DNA of 64,000 nt from JBKPNJ01 sp963695705 (lineage in GTDB: Bacteria; Actinomycetota; Actinomycetes; Propionibacteriales; Nocardioidaceae), in the NCBI GenBank assembly GCA_963695705.1, contig CAVOHB010000004.1, forward strand, positions 124,001-188,000. Direction: 5' to 3'. The notes under the pieces were generated by a model, which searched no databases, was not told where the DNA came from, and was given only the letters and a program-made list of their open reading frames with translations. The position numbers and the translations under genes were made by a program. Of this stretch, positions 43,655 to 52,539 are shown piece by piece. Position 1 is the first letter of the stretch. Each line of letters starts with the position of its first letter.

Positions 43655-44488
43655 TCAGTTGGCACGCTCCTGCATCCGGGCCCGCTGCCACCGCTCGGTG
43701 AGCCGCGTGTACGCCTCGGTGGCTGCGGTCAGGTCACCGGATGACAGCGCGGACAGCGCGTCGGTGATGTCCTCGACCGACCTGTCCGTGGCGACATCGA
43801 CACCATCGAGCCGAGCCAGCCCGGCGTAGTCCAGCTCGAGCACCGAGAACGGATGGAAGGCCTCCAACCACCGACCCAGGTCGGCAACCACGTCGGCAAC
43901 CGGCTGGTCGGCGAACGTCCGCCGCAACAGAGCATGGGCGCGGGCGATCTTTCGCCGCGCGTCGGCCATCGCGGTGCGCAGCCGTAGCGACTCGATCCCG
44001 TCCACCTCATAGGCCTCACCAGAGGTGACACTGAACGGCACGAACCACACCGGCGGGATCTGCCAGGTGACCTGCCGGATGTGCGGTTCGACATCGGGGT
44101 TCGCTGCGCGCCAGCGCAGGAAGTCGGCATCGGCCTGCGCTACCACGCCCGGTGAGACGATGAGCTGCGCCCTGAGGTCGGTCCTGTCCCCGCCGGTGTC
44201 GTTGACCAGCTCCGAGATGGCCAGCCACGACCGCAGATGCACATCCGCCGGGCAGACCTTGAGGTCCGGGCCGTCCCAGCACAGGTAGGCATGCGACTGG
44301 TCCCGGTCCGCGGCCGGAGCCGATGCGGACATCGCCGAGACGATCGCCTGGTGCTGTTCGGCATCGAGGGTCTGTGCCGCGGTGACTCCCGCGTGTTTGA
44401 GCGCGTACGCTTCCCACGCCGCAGCCGAGGGGGCGTCGAACGCGGACAGCGGTTCGTAGACGCGGAGGTAGGCAGCGTACGGAACCAC
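43655..44488 (-). CDS. Conserved actinobacterial protein between bldC and vdh (DUF8083-like)
   Basis: A 277-residue protein from GTG 44488 (VVPYAAYLRVYEPLSAFDAP). The frame extends upstream, but homology-like sequence starts here. PDLKVCPADVHLRSWLAISEL, PPVWFVPFSVTSGEAYEVDG, LRTAMADARRKIARAHALLRR and FHPFSVLELDYAGLARL are well-formed segments. There is no signal peptide or TM segment. A protein of this type occupies the same place beside bldC in many actinobacteria; I am not certain of the DUF number, and no function is known. It is divergent from vdh with 70 bp between starts. Confidence 0.75.
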   Translation of the reverse strand: MVPYAAYLRVYEPLSAFDAPSAAAWEAYALKHAGVTAAQTLDAEQHQAIVSAMSASAPAADRDQSHAYLCWDGPDLKVCPADVHLRSWLAISELVNDTGGDRTDLRAQLIVSPGVVAQADADFLRWRAANPDVEPHIRQVTWQIPPVWFVPFSVTSGEAYEVDGIESLRLRTAMADARRKIARAHALLRRTFADQPVADVVADLGRWLEAFHPFSVLELDYAGLARLDGVDVATDRSVEDITDALSALSSGDLTAATEAYTRLTERWQRARMQERAN

Positions 44489-44558
44489 AAAGGCGATTAT
44501 CGTTGACGCAGCATCCGCAGCACCCCCGCGGGTCAACCCATCGGAAGGGGTCACCACC

Positions 44559-45692
44559 GTGACCGAGCCTGCCGCCGCGGCTCCATCCGGCGACGGGCGC
44601 GTGATCGCCGTGGAACCCGCCGGCGTCTTCGATCTCGGCGGCGAGCATGAACAGGTGGTGTTCTGCTCCGATCCCGCCAGCGGTCTGAAGGCGATCATCG
44701 CGATCTACTCGACGGCACTGGGACCAGCGCTGGGCGGGACACGCTTCTACCCCTACGCCCGCGAGGTCGATGCGCTCGCCGACGTGCTCAACCTGGCGAA
44801 GGGAATGGCCTACAAGGCGGCGTTGGCCGGACTCGACCTCGGGGGCGGGAAAGCCGTCATCATCGGGGATCCGGCAACCGACAAGACCGAGGCGCTGCTT
44901 CGCGCGTACGGCCGGTTCGTGCAGTCGCTCCGGGGCCGCTACTACACGGCCTGCGATGTCGGTACGTACCCCACGGACATGGATCTTGTCGCCCGTGAGT
45001 CGTCATTCGTCACCGGTCGTACCGCCTCGGCGGGTGGGGCCGGCGACTCCAGTGTGCTGACCGCACTCGGCGTCTTCGAGGGCATGCGGGCGGCTGCCGA
45101 GGTGGCCTGGGCGGCTCCGAGCCTGCAGGGGCGACGGATCGGGATCGCCGGCGTCGGGAAGGTCGGCAACCACCTGGTCGGCCACCTGATCGAGGCGGGT
45201 GCCGAGGTCGTCATCACCGACGTCAGTCCCGCCGCGATCGCCCGTGTCGTCAGCCGCAGCCCCCGGGTCGAGGTCGCCGCGGACGCCGCGGAGCTGGTCG
45301 CCCTCGACCTCGACGTGTATGCCCCGTGCGCGCTCGGCGGCGCGCTCGACGAGGCGACCGTCCAAGTGCTCAACGCCCGGATCGTCTGCGGCGCCGCCAA
45401 CAACCAGCTGGCACATCCCGGCATCGAGAAGCTGCTCGACGACCGCGGGATCCTGTACGCGCCGGACTACTGCGTCAACGCCGGCGGCCTGATCCAGGTG
45501 GCCGACGAACTCGCGGGTTTCTCGTTCGAGCGGGCCGAGGCCCGCGCCTCGCTGATCTACGACACGACCAAGCGGGTCCTGCAGATGGCAGCCGACGAAG
45601 GGCTCACCCCGGCGGTCGCCGCGGACCGGCTGGCCGAGCGGCGGATAGCCGACGTCGGCCGGCTGCGCCGGCTGTGGCTCCCCCCGCGCTAG
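44559..45692 (+). CDS. vdh: Valine (branched-chain amino acid) dehydrogenase
   Basis: A 377-residue member of the Glu/Leu/Phe/Val dehydrogenase family. The catalytic region is AYKAALAGLDLGGGKAVI, with Lys86 and Lys98 spaced 12 apart as in leucine dehydrogenase. The NAD-binding fold follows (RRIGIAGVGKVGNHLVGHLI near 195-215). VCGAANNQLAHPGIEKLL and APDYCVNAGGLIQVADEL complete the pattern. It deaminates branched-chain amino acids to 2-oxo acids with NAD+, feeding branched fatty acid and polyketide precursors. GTG 44559. A tandem repeat follows directly after the stop. Confidence 0.92.
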   Translation: MTEPAAAAPSGDGRVIAVEPAGVFDLGGEHEQVVFCSDPASGLKAIIAIYSTALGPALGGTRFYPYAREVDALADVLNLAKGMAYKAALAGLDLGGGKAVIIGDPATDKTEALLRAYGRFVQSLRGRYYTACDVGTYPTDMDLVARESSFVTGRTASAGGAGDSSVLTALGVFEGMRAAAEVAWAAPSLQGRRIGIAGVGKVGNHLVGHLIEAGAEVVITDVSPAAIARVVSRSPRVEVAADAAELVALDLDVYAPCALGGALDEATVQVLNARIVCGAANNQLAHPGIEKLLDDRGILYAPDYCVNAGGLIQVADELAGFSFERAEARASLIYDTTKRVLQMAADEGLTPAVAADRLAERRIADVGRLRRLWLPPR

Positions 45693-45698
45693 GACCCT

Positions 45699-45762
45699 TT
45701 CACGCGATCCGACACTTGTTCCACGCGATCCGACAGTTGTTTCACGCCATCCGACAACGTGT
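45699..45762. repeat. Three 21-22-bp imperfect tandem repeats
   Basis: The unit TTCACGCGATCCGACA plus five or six bases occurs at 45699-45719, 45720-45740 and 45741-45762. On the minus strand the repeat can be read as heptads (LSDGVKQ LSDRVEQ VSDRVKG) ending in a stop at 45689, but no gene leads into it. The rest of the gap to 46061 shows no gene. Confidence 0.75.
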
Positions 45763-46061
45763 CAGCCGGTAGGCACGGGTTCAGGCCAGGGCTCGCGGCC
45801 GCGACCGCATGAGTCCGAGGCCGACCACCACGCTGCTTGACCCCGCAGACTTGTGCAGGCGATGAGAGTTGTCGCACCCGATTACCCCGCAACAACTGCA
45901 CAGTTCTTGCCGCGGCCGACACGGTGGGCCTCCGTTGGGTGGTGCGTCAGCATGACGGCTCTGCAGCGACCTTTGCGCGGTAGATGGTCAGCGGCCGGCG
46001 GCTCAACCGTGACCAACAACTGCGCAATCCGCGGTGCGCCGCGAAAGACGGCCGCAACTCT

Positions 46062-46271
46062 TCAGGCGCGGCGCGCCGGATCGGTCTCGTCGTAGGCGAA
46101 CCTGTCGTCGTCGTCGTCGGTGTCGTCCGCCGGTGAGACGGCAGGGCCAGTGCCGTTCTCCGGCTCCCCGTGAAGCTCGCGCTGTAACTCGCTGAAGTCC
46201 GTCTCGTACGTACGGTACTTCAGGTCGCGCGCGACCTTAGTCTGCTTGGCCTTCGCACGGCCGCGCCCCAT
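46062..46271 (-). CDS. DUF3073 family protein
   Basis: A 69-residue protein of the actinobacterial DUF3073 family: MGRGRAKAKQTKVARDLKYR at the N terminus, then ETDFSELQRELHG. An acidic, probably disordered tail with five consecutive Asp follows (DDTDDDDDRFAYDETDP). ATG 46271 matches the invariant family start. It lies 139 bp from purM, as it does in many relatives. Function unknown; the basic head and acidic tail hint at nucleic acid or ribosome association, which is inference. Confidence 0.92.
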   Translation of the reverse strand: MGRGRAKAKQTKVARDLKYRTYETDFSELQRELHGEPENGTGPAVSPADDTDDDDDRFAYDETDPARRA

Positions 46272-46410
46272 AGGGTCGACCCCCTCGCACACACGGGCCG
46301 GGGCCGCCACTTCGGCGACCCGGGCTGAAGTTGTCGTTTACTCGTGGGCTCAACGGTACCCGGCTTGGGGATGTTCCCGCACATCGACCCACCTCGGGAT
46401 CCAGCCGACG

Positions 46411-47478
46411 TCAGGCGTACTCGCCCTCCATCCTCACTGTGCCGGCATCCTCACCATCTGTGGCGGACGTCTCCCCACAGATCCAGGCCACCACTCCGAG
46501 CTCACCGAGCAGCCGCACCGCGGCGTCGGCGTCGTCGGGATGCAGGATGGCGACCATCCCGACGCCCATGTTCAACGTGCTCTCCAGCGCCGAGCGCTCG
46601 ACCCGACCGCGCTCACCCACCAGCCCGAAGACCGGCTGCGGCGACCAGGTCGACCGGTCGATCCGTCCGGCCACCCGGTCGGGCAGAACCCGGGCCAGGT
46701 TGGCTGCCAGGCCTCCGCCGGTGACGTGGGCCAGCGCGTGCGTACGGGTGGCGCGCGCCAGCGCGAGGCACGGCTTGGCGTAGATCCGGGTCGGCTCCAG
46801 CAACTCCTCCCCGAGGGTCCGCGCCAGCTCGGGAACGTGGCGGTCCAACGCCCAGCCCTGCGGGCCGAGCAGCACGTGGCGCACCAGGGAGTATCCATTG
46901 GAGTGCAGTCCACTGGACTGCATCGCCACGATGGCGTCCCCCGGTTGGACCAGCCCGGGACCCAGCAGGTCGGCGGCTTCGACCACTCCTGTCGTCGAGC
47001 CGGCCAGGTCGTACTCATCCGGCTCGAGCAGCCCCGGGTGCTCGGCGGTCTCGCCGCCGATGAGCGCACAGCCCGCGGCGACGCATGCCTGAGCGACGCC
47101 CTTGACGATGGCCGCGATGCGTTCCGGCACGACTCTGCCGGTGGCGATGTAGTCGGTGAGGAACAGCGGCTCCGCCCCACACACCACGAGGTCGTCGACG
47201 AGCATGCCGACCAGATCGAAGCCGATGGTGTCGTGCTTGTCCATCTGGGCGGCGATGACCACCTTGGTGCCGACGCCGTCGGCGGAGGTCGCCAGCACCG
47301 GGTGCGTGTACGACTTCAGGGCACCGGCGTCGAAGAGTCCGGCGAAGCCGCCGATCCCACCGAGCATCTCCGGTCTGCGCGCCTTGTCGACCCATGCCTT
47401 CATCAGCTGTACGGCGCGCTCACCGGCCTCGATCGACACGCCCGCCGACTCGTACGTCGCGCCGGGCTCGTCGCTCAT
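46411..47478 (-). CDS. purM: Phosphoribosylformylglycinamidine cyclo-ligase
   Basis: A 355-residue AIR synthetase that converts FGAM to AIR with ATP, step 5 of purine synthesis. From ATG 47478: YESAGVSIEAGERAVQLMK, SYTHPVLATSADGVGTKVVI, GFDLVGMLVDDLVVCGAEPL, GGETAEHPGLL, and GLHSNGYSLVR are all in order. It ends in HVTGGGLAANLARVLP and the C-terminal GMVAILHPDDADAA. It begins 16 bp after the purF stop and is clearly cotranscribed. Confidence 0.97.
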   Translation of the reverse strand: MSDEPGATYESAGVSIEAGERAVQLMKAWVDKARRPEMLGGIGGFAGLFDAGALKSYTHPVLATSADGVGTKVVIAAQMDKHDTIGFDLVGMLVDDLVVCGAEPLFLTDYIATGRVVPERIAAIVKGVAQACVAAGCALIGGETAEHPGLLEPDEYDLAGSTTGVVEAADLLGPGLVQPGDAIVAMQSSGLHSNGYSLVRHVLLGPQGWALDRHVPELARTLGEELLEPTRIYAKPCLALARATRTHALAHVTGGGLAANLARVLPDRVAGRIDRSTWSPQPVFGLVGERGRVERSALESTLNMGVGMVAILHPDDADAAVRLLGELGVVAWICGETSATDGEDAGTVRMEGEYA

Positions 47479-47494
47479 CGACACCTTCGGCCGG

Positions 47495-49057
47495 TCATGG
47501 TCGCAGGAGGGCGTCGGCTGCCCCACCACCGGCGGCGACCGCGGCGAGGCCGTCCACGCCGAGCGTGCCCGGAGCCGACTCGAGCTCGTGCTCCAGCAGC
47601 TGTGCCGCGAGCAGCGTGGGTTCGGACACCTCGATCGGATAGATGCCGTCGAAGCAGGCCCGGCACAGTCCGTCCATCTGTACGTTCGTCGCCGCGACCA
47701 GCTCGTCCAGGGAGATGTAGCCGAGGGTGTCGGCACCGATCGAGCGGCGGATCTCGTCCAGTGAGAGTCCGTTGGCGACGAGTTCGGCCCGGGTCGCGAA
47801 GTCGATGCCGTAGAAGCACGGCCACTTCACCGGAGGACTGGCGATCCGGACGTGCACCTCACGGGCTCCGGCCTCACGGAGCATACGGACCAGCGCGCGC
47901 TGGGTGTTGCCGCGCACGATCGAGTCATCGATCACCACCAGCCGCCGGCCGTCGATGACGTCCCGCAACGGGTTCAGCTTCAGCCGGATCCCGAGCTGCC
48001 GGATCGTCTGTGACGGCTGGATGAAGGTGCGCCCGACGTAGGAGTTCTTCACCAGCCCCTGTCCGTACGGGATCCCGCTCTGCTCGGCGTAGCCGATCGC
48101 GGCAGGCGTGCCGGACTCGGGGACCGGGATCACCAGATCGGCCTCGGCGGGGGACTCGCGGGCCAGCCGGCGACCGATGTCGACCCGCACGCTGTGGACG
48201 CGGTTGCCCGAGATCAGCGTGTCCGGTCTGGCGAGGTAGACGAACTCGAACAGGCAGCCCTTCGGTGCTGGCTCCGCGAACCGGCTGGAGCGCAGGCCGT
48301 GCTCATCGATCACGATGAGCTCCCCGGGCTCGATCTCGCGAATGAACGACGCCCCCACGATGTCGAGCGCGGCCGTCTCCGACGCGACCACCCACCCGCG
48401 CTCGAGCCGGCCGAGGACCAGCGGGCGGACGCCCTGCGGATCCCGCGCGGCGTACAGCGTGCCCTGGTCCATGAACACGAAGGAGAAGGCGCCGCGCAGC
48501 TTCGGAAGCACGGTGCCCGCGGCGTGCTCGAGCGGGATGTCTGGGTACGACGACAGCAGAGCGGCCACCAGGCTGGTATCCGTCGTCGACGTCTCCACGA
48601 TCCGACGGGGCATCTCGATCTCGCCCGAAACCCCGGCCCGGTCGTCGACGAGCTTGGTGATGTCCGCGGTGTTCGTCAGGTTGCCGTTGTGCGCGAGCGC
48701 CATCGACCCGGTCGCAGTCGAGCGGAAGGTGGGCTGGGCGTTGTGCCAGACACTCGCACCGGTCGTGGAGTAGCGCGTGTGCCCGATCGCGACATGCCCC
48801 TTGAGGGAGCTCAGAGTGCTCTCGTCGAAGACCTGGCTGACGAGTCCCATGTCCTTGTAGACCAGGATCTGCCGGCCGTTGCCGACCGCGATTCCGGCCG
48901 ACTCCTGACCGCGATGCTGCAGCGCATAGAGCCCGAAGTACGTCAGCTTGGCGACTTCCTCACCGGGAGCCCAGACCCCGAATATCCCGCAGGCGTCCTG
49001 CGGTCCCCGGTCCTGCGGGTTGAGGTCGTGAGTCAACAGTCCGTCGCCACGCGCCAC
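47495..49057 (-). CDS. purF: Amidophosphoribosyltransferase
   Basis: A 520-residue first enzyme of purine synthesis (PRPP + glutamine to phosphoribosylamine). The N-terminal propeptide of 22 residues precedes Cys23 (ACGIFGVW), the glutaminase nucleophile after processing. HRGQESAGIAV, HTRYSTTG and LAHNGNLTN follow. The phosphoribosyltransferase part has RLVVIDDSIVRGNTQRALV near 365, the PRPP loop. The C-terminal Cys residues (WPCFYGIDF, LCRACFDG) could hold the [4Fe-4S] cluster of the Bacillus-type enzyme. GTG 49057. It lies upstream of purM in one operon. Confidence 0.97.
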   Translation of the reverse strand: MARGDGLLTHDLNPQDRGPQDACGIFGVWAPGEEVAKLTYFGLYALQHRGQESAGIAVGNGRQILVYKDMGLVSQVFDESTLSSLKGHVAIGHTRYSTTGASVWHNAQPTFRSTATGSMALAHNGNLTNTADITKLVDDRAGVSGEIEMPRRIVETSTTDTSLVAALLSSYPDIPLEHAAGTVLPKLRGAFSFVFMDQGTLYAARDPQGVRPLVLGRLERGWVVASETAALDIVGASFIREIEPGELIVIDEHGLRSSRFAEPAPKGCLFEFVYLARPDTLISGNRVHSVRVDIGRRLARESPAEADLVIPVPESGTPAAIGYAEQSGIPYGQGLVKNSYVGRTFIQPSQTIRQLGIRLKLNPLRDVIDGRRLVVIDDSIVRGNTQRALVRMLREAGAREVHVRIASPPVKWPCFYGIDFATRAELVANGLSLDEIRRSIGADTLGYISLDELVAATNVQMDGLCRACFDGIYPIEVSEPTLLAAQLLEHELESAPGTLGVDGLAAVAAGGGAADALLRP

Positions 49058-49093
49058 GCGCCAGAGTCTACGCTGACGCCGCCGCCGCCACGG

Positions 49094-49492
49094 TCACGCT
49101 CGCCGAGGGTCGGCCGAGGTACCGGCCGCCCAGCCCGGAAGCGGCAGCAGGGACGTCAGATCCGACCGCTCGCCGGAGGCGAACACGAGGCCAGCACCGA
49201 CCGCGTCGGCCCAGCCGGTGAGGCCGGCCGCGAGCCGCACCCAAGTCAGCGGGTCTGTCTCCACCACGGCGGGCGGGGTGCCCCGGGTGTGCCGGGCGCC
49301 GGCGATGCACTGGATGGCGGCGTACGGCGGGACCCGCACCTCGACGCTCTTGCCCGGCTGGGTCTGTTCGAGCATGGCGAGGAAGTGCCTGGTCAGCAGG
49401 CGCAGGTCCGACTCATCGGCGGTGTCGGCGGCGACCCTGGTCATGGCGGCGGCGACGTCGGTCGGGTCGGCGCGGCGCAGGCGGCTCGGCAC
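49094..49492 (-). CDS. Sterol-carrier family protein
   Basis: A 132-residue SCP-2-like domain protein typical of the actinobacterial purF neighbourhood: LLTRHFLAMLEQTQPGKSVEV, VRVPPYAAIQCIAGARHTRG, then PPAVVETDPLTWVRLAAGLT. The hydrophobic pocket-type sequence suggests lipid binding, but no ligand is known. GTG 49492. It is 36 bp upstream of purF and probably in the same transcript. Confidence 0.88.
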   Translation of the reverse strand: MPSRLRRADPTDVAAAMTRVAADTADESDLRLLTRHFLAMLEQTQPGKSVEVRVPPYAAIQCIAGARHTRGTPPAVVETDPLTWVRLAAGLTGWADAVGAGLVFASGERSDLTSLLPLPGWAAGTSADPRRA

Positions 49493-49582
49493 CGGGTCAG
49501 TATGCCAATCTCGACGGTGGGCTTGCCTCCTGGTCGATGCGGGTAGTCAAATGAGGGTCCACCAGCAAGAGGGGGAATCCGC

Positions 49583-50068
49583 ATGCGCAGACAACGACTG
49601 CTCGCGGCCGCCGTGACCGTGGTACTCGGCATCGTTCCGGCGGTGGCGGCACAGGCGGCGGACGTGATCACCGGAACGAACGCCGGTGAGCACCTCAACG
49701 GGACGCCAGGGGCCGACACGATCCGCGCGCTCGGCGGCGATGACTCCGTCACGGCCCGGCGAGGCGACGACATCGTCGGCGGTGGCACCGGTGCCGACGT
49801 CCTGTACGGCATGGAGGGCAAGGACGTGATCCGCGCCGGGCCGGGCAACGACGTCGTCTACGCCGGCCTCGGGAACGACCACGCCTTCGACGGCACCGGT
49901 TCCGACGTGGTCAACCTCGGTCCCGGGAACGACACCGTAGGCATGGCGTTTCCCAATCGCAGAGACGTCGTCTACTGCGGCACCGGCATGGACACGGTCG
50001 AGTACGACGGCGCGCAGGATCCGGACGATGTGCTGCACAACTGCGAGCGGGTCTTCGTCTTCGACTGA
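49583..50068 (+). CDS. Secreted RTX-like calcium-binding repeat protein
   Basis: A 161-residue protein. The signal peptide is 1-25 (MRRQRLLAAAVTVVLGIVPA, then VAAQA). Six to seven nonapeptide-like repeats follow: GADTIRALGGDD, GADVLYGMEGKD, GNDVVYAGLGND, GSDVVNLGPGND. These form a calcium beta-roll of the hemolysin type. Two Cys (VVYCGTG, LHNCERV) may make a disulfide after the roll. It has no protease, lipase or other effector domain and no type I secretion genes nearby, so it is exported by Sec. ATG 49583; monocistronic within the purine region. Confidence 0.85.
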   Translation: MRRQRLLAAAVTVVLGIVPAVAAQAADVITGTNAGEHLNGTPGADTIRALGGDDSVTARRGDDIVGGGTGADVLYGMEGKDVIRAGPGNDVVYAGLGNDHAFDGTGSDVVNLGPGNDTVGMAFPNRRDVVYCGTGMDTVEYDGAQDPDDVLHNCERVFVFD

Positions 50069-50110
50069 CCGGCATCGACCGCACCACACGGGTCGAGCGC
50101 ACCACGCTGG

Positions 50111-52393
50111 TCAGGCGTCCAGCGCCGCCGGCAGCGGCGAGGTCCAGGCGGCGCGAAGCTCCTCGAGCGGGATGCGGAACTGGCCGTCGACCTCGAGCGA
50201 CGCCTGCCCTCCCGCCCGGTCGACGACGCCCAGCCGCTGCTGCGGCACGCCCCGGTCGACGCAGAGGTCGGTGAAGCGGCTCTCGGTCCCGGGCCGAACG
50301 GCCACCAGGCAACGCGCGCTCGACTCGCTGAACAAGGCGACGAACGGGTCCATGCCGGCGGGGATGGTGACGCTGGCGCCGACCCCGTGACGCAAGCACG
50401 CCTCCAGCAGGGCCTGGGCGAGTCCACCGTCGGCGAGGTCGTGCGCCGACTCGATCAGCCCGGTGTGCGACGAGGCCACGAGCAGGTCGGCGAGCGCACG
50501 CTCGGCGTCGAGGTCCACCGTGGGCGGGCGTCCACCGACATGCCTGTGCATCACATGCGCCCAGGTGGAGCCGGACAGTTCCTCGCCGGTCCGGCCGAGC
50601 AGGTAGAGCGGCTGGCCGGGAGCACGGAACCCCAGGCAGAGGCGCCGCCGGACGTCGTCGATCACGCCGAGCACCCCGATCACCGGGGTCGGCAGGATGG
50701 CGACGTCGCCGGTTTGGTTGTAGAACGACACGTTGCCGCCGGTGACCGGGATGCCGAGTTGCTCGCAGCCGTCGGCCAGCCCGGTGGTCGCCTGCGCGAA
50801 CTGCCACATCACCTCGGGGTCCTCGGGGGAACCGAAGTTGAGGCAGTTCGTCACCGCCAGCGGCCTAGCGCCGGTTGCGGCCACGTTCCGGTAGGACTCG
50901 GCCAGCGCGAGCTGGGTTCCGGCGTACGGGTCCAGCTTGGTGAACCGGCCGTTGCCGTCGGTTGAGACGGCGATGCCCAGGCCGGTGCGACGATCGACCC
51001 TGACCACCCCGGAGTTCTCCGGCTGGGCGAGCACGGTGTTGCCCTGCACGTAGCGGTCGTACTGGTCGGTGACCCAGCCCTTGTCGGCGAGGTTCGCCGA
51101 GCCCGCGACCCGCAGCATCGTCTGCCGGAGCTCGGCGCCGCTGGCGGGCCTGGGCAGCGTTTCGGCGCGGTCCGCCTGCAGGGTGTCCTGCCGGACCGGC
51201 CGGGCGTACGGGCGCTCGTAGACCGGACCCTCGTGCGCGACCGTTCGCGGCGGGACGTCCACGATGGTCTGGCCGTTCCATTCCACGACGAGCCGCTGGG
51301 TGTCGGTGACCTCACCGACGACGGTGGCATCGACGTCCCACTTCGCACAGATCGCCAGGAACCGTCCGACGTCTGCCGGCCGGACGACCGCCATCATCCG
51401 TTCCTGCGACTCGCTCATCAGGATCTCTTCGGGCGTCAGCGACGAGTCACGCAGGGGCACGCGTTCGAGCCACACGCGCATGCCACCCTCACCGGCGCTG
51501 GCCAGCTCGGAGGTCGCGCACGACAGGCCGGCGCCCCCGAGGTCCTGGATCCCGACCACGACCTGCTCGGCGAACAGCTCGAGCGTGCACTCGATCAGGA
51601 GCTTCTCCGTGAACGGGTCGCCGACCTGGACGCTCGGCCGCTTACCGGCTCCGTCAGCGTCGAACGTCTCCGAGGCGAGCACCGACACGCCCCCGATGCC
51701 GTCGCCGCCGGTGCTGGCGCCGTACAGGATGACCTGGTTCCCGACTCCGGACGCCTTCGCCAGATGGATCTGCTCATGGCGCATCACCCCGACACACAGG
51801 GCGTTGACGAGTGGATTGCCGGCGTACGACTCGTCGAAGACCACCTCGCCGCCGACGTTGGGCAGCCCGAGGCAGTTGCCGTACCCTCCGATGCCGGCGA
51901 CGATTCCCGGCACGACCCGCCGGGTGTCCGCCGCGTCGAGCGGGCCGAACCGCAGCGAGTCGAGCACCGCGACGGGTCGCGCGCCCATGGCGAGGATGTC
52001 TCGGACGATGCCGCCGACCCCGGTCGCCGCGCCCTGGTACGGCTCGACGTAGCTCGGGTGGTTGTGCGACTCGATCTTGAACGTGACCGCGTACCCGTCG
52101 CCGATGTCGACGACGCCGGCGTTCTCGCCGATGCCCACCAGCAGGTGTTCGCGCATCCGATCGGTGACCTTCTCGCCGAACTGGCGAAGGTGCACCTTGG
52201 AGGACTTGTAGGAACAGTGCTCGCTCCACATGACCGAGTACATCGCCAGCTCGCTCGACGTCGGCCGCCGGCCGAGAATGGTCCTGATCCGGCCGTACTC
52301 GGCGGCGGTGAGCCCGAGCTCCTGCCAGGGTTGCGGCTGGTCGGGCGTTGCGACCGCGACCGCAACGGTGTCAGTGGGGCGGGGGTCGGTCAC
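50111..52393 (-). CDS. purL: Phosphoribosylformylglycinamidine synthase II
   Basis: The 760-residue small-form PurL that works with PurQ and PurS to make FGAM from FGAR, glutamine and ATP. MYSVMWSEHCSYKSSKVHLR is the signature. VTFKIESHNHPSYVEPYQGA (catalytic His and ATP site), NCLGLPNVGGEVVFDESY, VQDLGGAGLSCATSELA-like (VGIQDLGGAGLSCATSE) and SAHDLADGGLAQAL follow. GTG 52393. In many relatives purL lies beside purQ; here a two-component pair and a CPBP protease separate them by 3.2 kb. Confidence 0.97.
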   Translation of the reverse strand: MTDPRPTDTVAVAVATPDQPQPWQELGLTAAEYGRIRTILGRRPTSSELAMYSVMWSEHCSYKSSKVHLRQFGEKVTDRMREHLLVGIGENAGVVDIGDGYAVTFKIESHNHPSYVEPYQGAATGVGGIVRDILAMGARPVAVLDSLRFGPLDAADTRRVVPGIVAGIGGYGNCLGLPNVGGEVVFDESYAGNPLVNALCVGVMRHEQIHLAKASGVGNQVILYGASTGGDGIGGVSVLASETFDADGAGKRPSVQVGDPFTEKLLIECTLELFAEQVVVGIQDLGGAGLSCATSELASAGEGGMRVWLERVPLRDSSLTPEEILMSESQERMMAVVRPADVGRFLAICAKWDVDATVVGEVTDTQRLVVEWNGQTIVDVPPRTVAHEGPVYERPYARPVRQDTLQADRAETLPRPASGAELRQTMLRVAGSANLADKGWVTDQYDRYVQGNTVLAQPENSGVVRVDRRTGLGIAVSTDGNGRFTKLDPYAGTQLALAESYRNVAATGARPLAVTNCLNFGSPEDPEVMWQFAQATTGLADGCEQLGIPVTGGNVSFYNQTGDVAILPTPVIGVLGVIDDVRRRLCLGFRAPGQPLYLLGRTGEELSGSTWAHVMHRHVGGRPPTVDLDAERALADLLVASSHTGLIESAHDLADGGLAQALLEACLRHGVGASVTIPAGMDPFVALFSESSARCLVAVRPGTESRFTDLCVDRGVPQQRLGVVDRAGGQASLEVDGQFRIPLEELRAAWTSPLPAALDA

Positions 52394-52527
52394 CGCGACA
52401 GGCTCCTGGTTGGACGAGATGGCGGGCGAGCGGACAGGACTTCAGGCAGCAGGCTACTGGCACCAGCGACGGCCACGGCCTGGCCAGAGGGGTCTGCAGA
52501 CAGATGTCACCGACGGTGGGCCCGGCG

Positions 52528-52533
52528 TACGGT
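52528..52533 (+). promoter_or_regulatory. Candidate -10 element for a leaderless kinase transcript
   Basis: TACGGT ends six bases before ATG 52540, and no ribosome binding site precedes that ATG. This is the arrangement of a leaderless mRNA starting at the start codon. Confidence 0.4.
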
Positions 52534-52539
52534 TCAGGC

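Noticed and set aside
45689..45922. A small minus-strand gene ending in coiled-coil heptads (LSDGVKQ repeats).
   Set aside because: The heptads come only from the 21-bp DNA repeat; the rest of the frame has no conserved features or clear start.
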